Source: Candidatus Parcubacteria bacterium (lineage in GTDB: Bacteria > Patescibacteriota > Minisyncoccia > Phycocordibacterales > UBA1006). Taken from it: 6,732 bases of DNA. The stretch is taken from positions 1-6,732 of the forward strand of contig JALVJP010000111.1 of assembly GCA_027028225.1 (NCBI GenBank), read 5' to 3'. Positions 1-5,318 of this stretch are shown here, one piece after another (position 1 is the stretch's first letter; every line of letters begins with the position of its first letter). A program made the translations under genes and the position numbers. Under the pieces are notes generated by a model. It saw only the letters and a list, made by a program, of their open reading frames with translations. It was not told the origin of the DNA and searched no databases.

Positions 1-21
1 GTATCTACCATTCCATCCTTC

Positions 22-53
22 GAAGAGAGAATCGAACTCCTCTCTTCTTTTTT
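22..53 (+). terminator. Intrinsic terminator of a gene upstream of the window
   Basis: GAAGAGAG (22-29) pairs with CTCTCTTC (40-47) around a 10-base loop and is followed directly by six T (48-53). It points rightwards, so it would end a plus-strand transcript that enters from before base 1. No coding sequence can be assigned to bases 1-21. Confidence 0.55.
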
Positions 54-163
54 CAAAAAGAATTTTTTTCATAGTATTAAGTTTTAAAATTTCCAATAAA
101 AACTATACATTAACATAAAAATAATGCAATACCTGAAAGAAGAATAGCAAATCTCCAACATCC

Positions 164-172
164 TGCTATCAT
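164..172 (+). promoter_or_regulatory. Extended -10 promoter of exonuclease III gene
   Basis: TGC-TATCAT is an extended -10 element. Only seven bases lie between it and the ATG at 180, so transcription should start at or within a base or two of the start codon. No -35 box and no Shine-Dalgarno sequence are visible. The AT-rich stretch 54-163 holds no other element I can support. Confidence 0.5.
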
Positions 173-179
173 TTCCTCT

Positions 180-1004
180 ATGAAACTCATCTCATGGAAC
201 GTAAACGGAATTCGTGCATGGAAAGAAAAAGAGGGAACACTTACTTTTCTTAAAGAGGAAAATCCTGATATCATCTGCTTTCAGGAAACAAAAGCGCAAG
301 CTGAACAAATCCAAACAATCACTGGAGAGAATGAACTCATAAAAAACGAAATGCACCTCTTTGCCGACTACCCATTCCACACATGGAACTCAGCAGAGAA
401 GCGAGGGTACTCCGGAACGGGAGTAATCGCAAAAAAGGATCCGCTCTGTGTATGGTTCGGAATGAAAAACTCACCACTCCCCAATGAAGGAAGAATTATC
501 AATCTTGAATTTAAGGACTTCATTCTTGTGAATGTTTACACCCCGAACGCAAAACAAGACCTCGCCCGTCTTCCACTCCGATACGATAAATGGGATACCG
601 CATTCCTCAAACACCTCAAAACACTCGAAAAGGAAAAATCCGTCATCGTCTGTGGAGACTTCAATGTTGCACACGAGGAAATTGACATTGCACGACCAGA
701 AGCGAACAGAACAACCGCAACACGACCGGGGAGTGCAGGATTCACCAATCAAGAACGCGAACGATTTTCTGATTTTTTGAAAGCAGGATTTATTGACACC
801 TTCCGCTATCTCCATCCAGAGGAAGTGAAATACTCGTGGTGGTCCTACCGCGCGGGCGCTCGCGCACGAAATGTGGGATGGAGAATTGATTACTTCCTCA
901 TCTCCAAATCACTCAAAGAAAAACTTACAAGTGCAACTATTTACGATAAGGTAACCGGATCTGATCACGCTCCAATAGGAATTGAGATTGAAGTAGAGAT
1001 GTAA
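180..1004 (+). CDS. xth: Exodeoxyribonuclease III / AP endonuclease (Xth/ExoA family)
   Basis: This 274-residue protein is a full-length member of the exonuclease III class of the endonuclease/exonuclease/phosphatase fold. It would cut abasic sites and trim 3' ends in cytoplasmic base-excision repair. Visible motifs in order: SWNVNGIRA (5-13, metal-binding Asn7), FQETKAQ (34-40, Glu36), KRGYSGTG (74-81), EGR (103-105), VNVYTPNA (117-124, Tyr120), CGDFNVAH (157-164, Asp159/Asn161), WRIDYF (234-239) and the C-terminal GSDHAP (260-265, Asp262/His263). All catalytic positions of the family are present. Residues 41-62 are longer than in many homologues. The start is set by the N-terminal SWNVNGIRA motif and by the extended -10 box ending eight bases upstream, which implies a leaderless mRNA. 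The gene converges on the next one. Hand counts show C exceeding G on its coding strand, unusual for a leading-strand gene. Confidence 0.96.
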   Translation: MKLISWNVNGIRAWKEKEGTLTFLKEENPDIICFQETKAQAEQIQTITGENELIKNEMHLFADYPFHTWNSAEKRGYSGTGVIAKKDPLCVWFGMKNSPLPNEGRIINLEFKDFILVNVYTPNAKQDLARLPLRYDKWDTAFLKHLKTLEKEKSVIVCGDFNVAHEEIDIARPEANRTTATRPGSAGFTNQERERFSDFLKAGFIDTFRYLHPEEVKYSWWSYRAGARARNVGWRIDYFLISKSLKEKLTSATIYDKVTGSDHAPIGIEIEVEM

Positions 1005-1037
1005 AAACGCATTGAGTCCATCAATGCGTTTTTACAT
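999..1037. terminator. Shared bidirectional terminator of two convergent genes
   Basis: A perfect 17-bp inverted repeat (999-1015 and 1021-1037) with a 5-base loop GTCCA carries five T in the 3' arm on either strand. The TAA of the exonuclease gene (1002-1004) lies in the left arm. The TGA of the minus-strand gene (1021-1023) starts the right arm, so its last five residues, NVKTH, are encoded inside the hairpin. Confidence 0.85.
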
Positions 1038-2691
1038 TCTGCTGGTCAATGAGAATTTTTACCACTTCTTGCTCTACCTTTTGAATCTTCTTCGATAACG
1101 ACTCATATAATTGATCCTTGTTCTCCCTGTCTGACTTCTCAATTGCTTCTCTAAGTTCCCTAAGGAAAAATCTGAAATCTTCATGAATATCTTTTCTTGA
1201 AAGCTCTCTCTTATATGTCTTATAGTAAGAGGTAATCTGTGCTTCAAATAAAGGAGAAATAATCCTATCCAATTCTCTATCGGAAAAGTACTCCTTTAAT
1301 ACGAACGAAGGAACATCTGTGAGATATAAATCTGCGTAAGGAGCAATAATCTTCTCTCTTATAAAAGAATCATTCCTGAGTGAGGCAATATGTCCAAGAT
1401 GCTCTACAACCTTTGACTGATAATCATAGTTTATATCTCCATACCTAACAAGACTACTCCTGTTGAATAAGAATTTATGAATGAAGAAATCATCAATAAA
1501 CAATTGAGCTTCTTCTTTGGTCATTTTCTCTATAGGAATATGTTTCGAATCTAAAAAGACAGATACATATTTCCAAAGGATGGCATGGTAAACATCCTTA
1601 GAGATATAGTGTTCTGTATCAAATGAATGAAGTTGTTCAAGAAACGATGGAAATGAATCTTTCAACCATGTTGATAACGATTCCCTAATAGCGGGAAGCT
1701 CTTCTTCAAAATTTGCATCTTTATTCTTACTATTGAATGCTAAACTCCGTGAAAATTGATACTCCATCTCACCAAGCGCAATTCGCATTGCAAAATTCTT
1801 TTGCTCATTATTCTTAAATAAATCATCCCTCTTTCCTAATGTATGAATAACCTCCTTATATGAATCTAAGAAAACTTGATAAATTCTCTCAAAGGAGATT
1901 TCTTTTTCTGTGAGTTTTTGTTCAAGATAGACACGAATTGCTCTTTCAGTGAGAGAATGAGCTTGAAATTCTAACGCAAGGTAATCGTTATATGTTTCTC
2001 CTTGGTCGAGTTTGTTTTTCACAATATCTGCAGGAATATTTACAAACCTCAGTATATCAAGATCTCTATTAATATGATGTGCTGCTTCAGCAATGAAGAT
2101 TTCATATTCCTCTGTACGTCTTACCCTTTTTTCTTTTTTTGAATCCTCTACTTTTCCCTCTAAGAAATTCTTCTTGTTTATATCAAGCAAATATTTTGGT
2201 ACCTTTAAATGTATTTCGCCATCACCATAAAAACCAGATGGTTTTCTCACCATTCTCATTATGAGAGGATAATCCACCTCTTTCTCGATTGGGATAACCT
2301 TCAACCCATCAAGATACTGAGCTACAAAACTCTTAAATCGATTCCTCAGCATCTCCTCATCTTGTTTTGTGAGTTCTTCTAATGAAACACCTCTCATTTT
2401 CTCAATAAACTCATCTTCAATTATTGAAAGAATTTTCTCCGTCGTTTCATCAAACCCAACTCGTTCTTTTTCATTCACCACTCTTACAATTTTCTCCGAA
2501 GGGTATCTATCACGAAACCGATAGAGTGTAGAACCTCCAATAGTGAGAACACTCATTCCAATAAGAAAGGTTTTCTTTAAAAGATGTACTGCTCTCTTTA
2601 TGTTGATATTGCGTTTCTTTTCATTTTCTTTCTTTTTTAAAACAAGGTCTTCCTGTTTATTAGGTTTTTCAAATTTGTGAGAAAACTTCAT
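1021..2691 (-). CDS. Hypothetical single-pass membrane protein with a degenerate zincin-like motif
   Basis: I do not recognise a named family for this 556-residue protein. Residues 1-40 are very basic and are followed by one hydrophobic segment (about 41-57, FLIGMSVLTIGGSTLY), which predicts a cytoplasmic N-terminus and the large remainder outside the membrane. Residues 152-170 (GFYGDGEIHLKVPKYLL), then a charged linker (178-195), then AEAAHH (201-206) and LEFQAHSLTE (240-249) follow the order seen in HExxH metallopeptidases, with the first His replaced by Ala. That likeness is my inference and suggests an inactive or altered peptidase. The rest is rich in charged helices, with a probable coiled coil near 515-548. 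The gene is monocistronic, has its own promoter, and ends in the hairpin shared with the exonuclease gene. Its coding sequence is visibly more AT-rich than that of its cca neighbour. Confidence 0.85.
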   Translation of the reverse strand: MKFSHKFEKPNKQEDLVLKKKENEKKRNINIKRAVHLLKKTFLIGMSVLTIGGSTLYRFRDRYPSEKIVRVVNEKERVGFDETTEKILSIIEDEFIEKMRGVSLEELTKQDEEMLRNRFKSFVAQYLDGLKVIPIEKEVDYPLIMRMVRKPSGFYGDGEIHLKVPKYLLDINKKNFLEGKVEDSKKEKRVRRTEEYEIFIAEAAHHINRDLDILRFVNIPADIVKNKLDQGETYNDYLALEFQAHSLTERAIRVYLEQKLTEKEISFERIYQVFLDSYKEVIHTLGKRDDLFKNNEQKNFAMRIALGEMEYQFSRSLAFNSKNKDANFEEELPAIRESLSTWLKDSFPSFLEQLHSFDTEHYISKDVYHAILWKYVSVFLDSKHIPIEKMTKEEAQLFIDDFFIHKFLFNRSSLVRYGDINYDYQSKVVEHLGHIASLRNDSFIREKIIAPYADLYLTDVPSFVLKEYFSDRELDRIISPLFEAQITSYYKTYKRELSRKDIHEDFRFFLRELREAIEKSDRENKDQLYESLSKKIQKVEQEVVKILIDQQNVKTH

Positions 2692-2700
2692 AGCGATATT

Positions 2701-2729
2701 ATTATATCATAATTTCTATATGAAAACAA
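2701..2729 (-). promoter_or_regulatory. Sigma-70-type promoter of the 556-residue membrane protein gene
   Basis: On the minus strand TTGTTT (2724-2729), a 17-base spacer and TATAAT (2701-2706) form a good promoter, with TGA before the -10 giving an extended -10. Only nine bases separate the -10 from the ATG (2689-2691), so the expected start near 2694 leaves a leader of about three bases. Confidence 0.65.
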
Positions 2730-2752
2730 TATTCCATATTAAATATTAAAAC

Positions 2753-2788
2753 AAAAAAAACACATTAAACATCTGAATAATGTGTTTT
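2753..2788 (-). terminator. Intrinsic terminator of cca
   Basis: On the minus strand AAAACACATTA (2778-2788) pairs perfectly with TAATGTGTTTT (2757-2767) over 11 bp with a 10-base loop, and the T tract continues to 2753. The stem begins one base after the TAA stop of cca (2790-2792). Confidence 0.87.
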
Positions 2789-2789
2789 A

Positions 2790-4289
2790 TTATTTAACTC
2801 GATACTTCCTATTCAACTTCTTCAACTCCTGTTCCTCAAGTTCTCGCTCCTTCCTCTTCCCTGCTTCCCCAAGCGCACGAAGCGATTCGTCATCGAGCTC
2901 ATTCAACTCCCCTACTCTCTGTTTGAGATATTTGAGTGTGTTCTTTTTTGGGTCATCGAGTACTTCTTCGAGAAGTGCATGGAGAATCCATCCAATCCGC
3001 GGTCCCGGTTTCATCCCCATCTCACCAATCATAATATCTCCATTCATTGCGAGCATCTTCACTGAGATAGGATCACGGAGTACTTGCTCAATCATCGCCT
3101 CATACTTGCGGAGCCGATACGGTTCCGCTTTTGGCCTCCCTGTTCCAATACGATCGCACTTCCTTAAACGGATGAGATCCCAAATAAGTTCCTCTCCCAC
3201 ATTCCGAAGGAGTCGACGCACCGCTGAGAGCGTAATACTCTCTGGGTCAGAGAAGAACATATGGTAACGGACAAGTTTCACCACCTTCTCCCGAAATTCA
3301 TTCGAGTAGCGAAGTCGTTTCAAGATACGATCCGTCATCCTCGCTCCAATTACCTCATGTCCATAGAAGGTCCACTCTTTCGTTCCTCTTCCTTGTGCAG
3401 GTCGTCGCGAGGCAGGTTTTCCGATATCGTGAAAGAGTGCAGCAAATTTTATATGGAGTAGGTACTTCTCCTGAGTCGCAAATTCGAGTGATTTCACAAG
3501 GTGAGTCCACACATCAAATCGATGGATTCCTCCTTGTTCTACTCCAACACTCTCAAGAAGTTCTGGGACAATGTGTTCAAGAAGACCAAACGCACGGAGC
3601 ATCTCCATTCCGTCTTTTGCATACTCTGCATCCACAAGCTTCGTAAACTCATCACGAATACGCTCCTGAGAAATATGTGGGAGTTGTGAGGAAAATTTCC
3701 TTAGCGCCTCTGCTGTTTTTTCTTCGATAAAAAACCCAAGTTGCGCGGAAAAACGCACTGCACGAAGGATTCTTAGCACATCTTCCTGAAACCGCTCATC
3801 TGGATTCCCTACCGTGCGAATAATTTTTCTTTCGAGGTCTTCCTGTCCCCCATAGAGGTCGATAAGTGTATCGTGATGAGGGTCATACGCCATCGCATTG
3901 ATAGTGAAATCTCTTCGTTGAAGATCATCTTCAATATGACGCGAAAAAGAGACAGAATCAGGGTGACGCTTATCAGAATACGCACCTTCTTTCCTATAAG
4001 GAGTTATCTCAACCCGGAATACCTCTTCCCCACTATCTCTCCTTTCCTTATCAAGCACCTCAACTGTCCCAAAGGAATTTTCGTAGATTGTCTTCATCCC
4101 CTTCTCTTCAAAAAGAGAAATAATCTCTTCCGGAAGCGCATTCGTGGTGATATCCCAATCTTTTGCCTTTCTTCCAAGAAAGAGATCTCTCACACACCCC
4201 CCAACGAGAAAGGCCTCAAAACCCGCATTATGCATCGTTTCGAGAATCCATAGTGGATAAGGAGGAATATTATGCTGTTCTCTATTCAT
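2790..4289 (-). CDS. cca: CCA-adding tRNA nucleotidyltransferase (class II) with HD domain
   Basis: This 499-residue protein would add or repair the 3' CCA end of tRNAs from CTP and ATP in the cytoplasm. N-terminal class II nucleotidyltransferase head: FLVGGCVRD (27-35), the metal-binding pair KDWDITT (Asp44, Asp46), VEIT with Glu94, and RRDFTINAM (125-133). Then comes the nucleotide-recognition motif RFQEDVLRILRAVRF (166-180, with EDxxR at 169-173), followed by ISQERIRDE (206-214). An HD phosphohydrolase domain follows: His263, HD at 287-288 (ALFHDIGKP) and His311. The C-terminus ends in a basic helix after about 460. The EDxxR motif favours CCA addition over poly(A) polymerase. No Shine-Dalgarno precedes the ATG. 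The gene lies 56 bases downstream of a tRNA-Arg on the same strand that lacks encoded CCA, so co-transcription is possible. Confidence 0.95.
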   Translation of the reverse strand: MNREQHNIPPYPLWILETMHNAGFEAFLVGGCVRDLFLGRKAKDWDITTNALPEEIISLFEEKGMKTIYENSFGTVEVLDKERRDSGEEVFRVEITPYRKEGAYSDKRHPDSVSFSRHIEDDLQRRDFTINAMAYDPHHDTLIDLYGGQEDLERKIIRTVGNPDERFQEDVLRILRAVRFSAQLGFFIEEKTAEALRKFSSQLPHISQERIRDEFTKLVDAEYAKDGMEMLRAFGLLEHIVPELLESVGVEQGGIHRFDVWTHLVKSLEFATQEKYLLHIKFAALFHDIGKPASRRPAQGRGTKEWTFYGHEVIGARMTDRILKRLRYSNEFREKVVKLVRYHMFFSDPESITLSAVRRLLRNVGEELIWDLIRLRKCDRIGTGRPKAEPYRLRKYEAMIEQVLRDPISVKMLAMNGDIMIGEMGMKPGPRIGWILHALLEEVLDDPKKNTLKYLKQRVGELNELDDESLRALGEAGKRKERELEEQELKKLNRKYRVK

Positions 4290-4306
4290 ACTATTCTTAT
4301 TTAAGG

Positions 4307-4328
4307 AAAGCTCGCGGGAGCGAGCTTT
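4307..4328 (-). other. Strong hairpin between tRNA-Arg and cca
   Basis: AAAGCTCGC (4307-4315) and GCGAGCTTT (4320-4328) form a perfect 9-bp stem with a 4-base loop. On the minus strand it sits 17 bases after the tRNA and 17 bases before the cca start, but it is followed by CCTTAAATAAG rather than a T tract. It may slow or end tRNA transcription, guide 3' processing, or protect the cca mRNA 5' end. A classical terminator is not shown. Confidence 0.5.
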
Positions 4329-4345
4329 TATCTCTTATAAACGTG

Positions 4346-4417
4346 TCCACCCGCCAGGACTCGAACCTGGAAAAACGGTTCCGAAGACCGTTGTGATATC
4401 CATTTCACCACGGGTGG
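4346..4417 (-). tRNA. tRNA-Arg (anticodon UCG)
   Basis: The minus strand folds into a complete 72-base cloverleaf. The acceptor stem is CCACCCG/CGGGTGG (7 bp). The D arm is GTGA/TCAC with loop AATGGATA. The anticodon stem is ACGGT/ACCGT with loop CTTCGGA, anticodon TCG at loop positions 3-5, reading CGA and, by wobble, other CGN codons. The variable loop is TTTT and the T arm is CCAGG-TTCGAGT-CCTGG. The discriminator base is A. The A following GG in the D loop agrees with the A20 arginine identity element. The next bases are CACG, so CCA is not encoded and must be added, which the adjacent cca product could do. Confidence 0.96.
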
Positions 4418-4426
4418 AACACTCTT

Positions 4427-4454
4427 TATATACTCTTTTGGCGAAAAAAGGCAA
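4427..4454 (-). promoter_or_regulatory. Promoter of tRNA-Arg
   Basis: On the minus strand TTGCCT (4449-4454), 16 bases, then TATATA (4427-4432; TATAAA lies two bases further at 18-base spacing). Transcription would start two to four bases before the mature tRNA 5' end at 4417. Confidence 0.6.
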
Positions 4455-4477
4455 GAAAATACCCTCCTATTTTTTGC

Positions 4478-4497
4478 ATATACCCATATGGGTATAT
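4478..4497. promoter_or_regulatory. Perfect 20-bp palindrome, possible repressor operator
   Basis: ATATACCCAT followed by its exact mirror ATGGGTATAT. TACCC...GGGTA dyads are typical of CsoR/RcnR/FrmR-family operators, which is the nearest known type I can name. It lies 24 bases upstream of the tRNA -35 box and 12 bases left of the DnaA-box cluster. No metal- or sulfur-related gene is nearby, so the regulated target is unclear. Confidence 0.45.
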
Positions 4498-4509
4498 TGA
4501 GGAGACTCA

Positions 4510-4551
4510 TGTGTAAAAATAAAAGACAACTGTGGATAACTCTGTGAAAAA
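4510..4551 (-). other. Cluster of three DnaA-box-like motifs (candidate oriC core)
   Basis: Read on the minus strand, 4543-4551 is TTTTTCACA, 4531-4539 is TTATCCACA (identical to the high-affinity consensus box) and 4510-4518 is TTTTACACA. All three fit TTWTNCACA and face the same way within 42 bases. TTATCTACA at 4647-4655 is a one-mismatch box on the other strand. The flank 4556-4592 is AT-rich and could be an unwinding region. No dnaA gene is in the window. Confidence 0.5.
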
Positions 4552-4586
4552 GGGGTATAAAGGACCTATTTTGATATAAAATTGAC

Positions 4587-4620
4587 AAAAAAGTCCAACA
4601 AAACCTCTTGTTTGCTGGAC
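4587..4620 (-). terminator. Orphan minus-strand intrinsic terminator
   Basis: On the minus strand GTCCA-G-CAAA (4611-4620 region) pairs with its partner at 4593-4602, ten positions with one mismatch and an 8-base loop, followed by six T (4587-4592). It would end a leftward transcript, but no minus-strand gene precedes it up to 5310. It may belong to an unrecognised small RNA or be the relic of a lost gene. Confidence 0.5.
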
Positions 4621-4748
4621 GAGCTAACATAACCCGAATAAATAATTTATCTACATAAAAAACGAATATATTCATCTTGAGTACAAGAATCTAGGAAGAG
4701 ATTAATATCTAGAAACCACATAGTACTTACCAATGAAACAAACCGTTT

Positions 4749-4829
4749 TGTTTCATAAGAAACAATTTTCTTCAAACAGAGACACAACAAAACTCACAAA
4801 ATAAGCTATATAGTGTTCCTTATGAAACG
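4749..4829. repeat. parS-like dyad pair 1
   Basis: Site 4749-4764 is TGTTTCATAAGAAACA. Site 4814-4829 is TGTTCCTTATGAAACG. The first is the reverse complement of the commonest form of the second type (TGTTTCTTATGAAACA), so the pair is inverted. A further half-site TGAAACA (4734-4740) makes a 10-bp hairpin with the left half of the first site. The second site starts at the last T of a TATAGT -10-like box (4809-4814) and contains an ATG (4822) whose frame stops after five codons. Confidence 0.6.
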
Positions 4830-4878
4830 GAACAAGTAGTATAATCCACTGCAAGCGAAACGAAATGGTAATAGAATT

Positions 4879-4918
4879 TGTTTCATAAGAAATAGGATAA
4901 TATGTTTCTTATGAAACA
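4879..4918. repeat. parS-like dyad pair 2
   Basis: Site 4879-4894 is TGTTTCATAAGAAATA and site 4903-4918 is TGTTTCTTATGAAACA, the second extended by TA on both sides to a 20-base near-palindrome. The starts are 24 bases apart and orientation is inverted. A TAATAT -10-like box (4898-4903) ends on the first T of the second site, as in pair 1 and at yraN. Confidence 0.65.
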
Positions 4919-4923
4919 TAAAA

Positions 4924-4957
4924 ATGACAGAGAAACCGAAAGCGGTTTCTCTGTCAT
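4924..4957. repeat. Perfect 15-bp hairpin
   Basis: ATGACAGAGAAACCG (4924-4938) pairs without mismatch with CGGTTTCTCTGTCAT (4943-4957) around loop AAAG. It runs straight into the following REP-like hairpin. No T tract follows on the plus strand. On the minus strand the next bases are TTTTATG, so a leftward terminator is possible. Confidence 0.6.
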
Positions 4958-4976
4958 CCTCGACTTGATCGGGGAT
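4956..4976. repeat. REP-like hairpin element
   Basis: ATCCTCGA (4956-4963) and TCGGGGAT (4969-4976) form an 8-bp stem with one G-U pair and loop CTTGA. With the neighbouring TGTC and CCA it resembles the dispersed GTCATCC...GGGGATCCA repetitive elements found in many bacterial genomes. The family assignment is from memory. Confidence 0.5.
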
Positions 4977-5004
4977 CCATGAGTATTACCACTTTGTGTG
5001 AGTA

Positions 5005-5023
5005 AACAAGCAACGTGCTTGTT
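5005..5023. repeat. 8-bp hairpin
   Basis: AACAAGCA (5005-5012) and TGCTTGTT (5016-5023) form a perfect stem with loop ACG. It is one of several nested foldbacks between 4993 and 5168. Confidence 0.45.
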
Positions 5024-5030
5024 CTCTGGA

Positions 5031-5130
5031 GTGACACCACTTTTGCAACTTGTTCCAGTATTTCAACTTAAAGTGGGTGCGTTTTTACTTTCATTCCTCA
5101 CTTAAGATAGGAGAGCAAAAGTGGTGTCAC
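5031..5130. repeat. 100-bp element bounded by 16-bp perfect inverted repeats
   Basis: GTGACACCACTTTTGC (5031-5046) is repeated in perfect inversion at 5115-5130, with 68 bases between them. No target-site duplication is visible (flanks TCTGGA and CGACAA), so a MITE-like origin is possible but unsupported. No coding capacity is visible. It could be a structured RNA. Confidence 0.5.
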
Positions 5131-5139
5131 CGACAAAAC

Positions 5140-5168
5140 CCCTCACACAAAAGATAATTGTGTGAGGG
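5140..5168. repeat. 11-bp hairpin with a competing upstream copy
   Basis: CCCTCACACAA (5140-5150) pairs with TTGTGTGAGGG (5158-5168), loop AAGATAA. The same CTCACACAAA word (5142-5151) is also the exact complement of TTTGTGTGAG at 4993-5002, which would close a loop around the 5031-5130 element. The two pairings exclude each other. Confidence 0.55.
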
Positions 5169-5190
5169 ATTCCTAAATTCCCGCTGGAGT

Positions 5191-5214
5191 CTGTGCCCGC
5201 GTAGGCGGGTACAG
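5191..5214. repeat. REP-like GC-rich hairpin element
   Basis: CTGTGCCCGC (5191-5200) and GCGGGTACAG (5205-5214) form a 10-bp stem with one G-U pair and loop GTAG. ATTCCT (5169-5174) and AGGAAT (5213-5218) add an outer pairing option. CCCGCGTAGGCGGG cores with ATTCC flanks are a common dispersed bacterial repeat type. The GC content contrasts sharply with its surroundings. Confidence 0.55.
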
Positions 5215-5258
5215 GAATGGCAAACCGAGGGAAGGATAATGTAAGCACAAATTAAGAG

Positions 5259-5318
5259 TGTTTCATATGGAACATACTCACACAGAAGAGAATGTGATAT
5301 AGTGTTCCATATGAAACA
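5259..5318. repeat. parS-like dyad pair 3, at the yraN start
   Basis: Site 5259-5274 (TGTTTCATATGGAACA) and site 5303-5318 (TGTTCCATATGAAACA) are exact reverse complements, 28 bases apart. The second begins at the last T of the yraN -10 box and covers the predicted transcription start and the ATG at 5311. A protein bound here should block yraN transcription. Confidence 0.65.
5295..5303 (+). promoter_or_regulatory. Extended -10 promoter of yraN
   Basis: TGA-TATAGT is an extended -10 box. Seven bases separate it from the ATG at 5311, so the transcript should begin at about 5310-5311. This spacing and the overlap with a parS-like dyad decide for the ATG over an in-frame GTG at 5302, which lies inside the promoter. 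Confidence 0.55.

Larger units (their letters stand above)
4418..5310. other. Gene-free structured interval, candidate replication origin / partition region
   Basis: No convincing protein gene lies in these 893 bases; reading frames are short and lack family resemblance. From left to right the interval holds the tRNA promoter, a 20-bp palindrome, a cluster of three DnaA-box-like 9-mers, an AT-rich stretch, a minus-strand terminator with no gene before it, six copies of a 16-bp parS-like dyad, a 15-bp perfect hairpin fused to a REP-like hairpin, a 100-bp element bounded by 16-bp inverted repeats, three copies of a CCTCACACAA-type word, a second REP-like hairpin and the yraN promoter. Genes mostly read away from the interval. 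The origin interpretation is inference. Confidence 0.5.

Noticed and set aside
21..47. tRNA T-arm-like sequence (TTCGATT loop on the minus strand)
   Set aside because: No D arm, anticodon arm or acceptor stem follows on that strand; the sequence is better explained as the hairpin of a plus-strand terminator.
2782..4396. Several plus-strand frames of 60-160 codons opposite cca
   Set aside because: They are antisense shadows of a clear CCA-adding enzyme; compositions are unnatural and no motif is present.
4509..4547. 13-codon frame (including stop) with a GAGGAG ribosome-binding-like site
   Set aside because: Too short to support as a gene, covers the DnaA boxes and lacks a promoter with normal spacing; kept only as a remark under the palindrome.
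4582..4587. Consensus -35 box TTGACA on the plus strand
   Set aside because: No -10-like hexamer lies 16-18 bases downstream; the bases belong to the tail of the minus-strand terminator.
4328..4675. Minus-strand reading frame of 115 codons
   Set aside because: It runs through the whole tRNA-Arg and its promoter and through the orphan terminator, and resembles no protein family.
4911..4982. 23-codon frame starting MKHKND within dyad pair 2
   Set aside because: It is encoded almost wholly by the 15-bp hairpin and REP-like element; the similar MKHKKY frame at 5762-5809 shares only the dyad-derived start.
5302..5310. GTG start for yraN three codons upstream
   Set aside because: The GTG lies inside the -10 box TATAGT; ATG 5311 fits the leaderless pattern.
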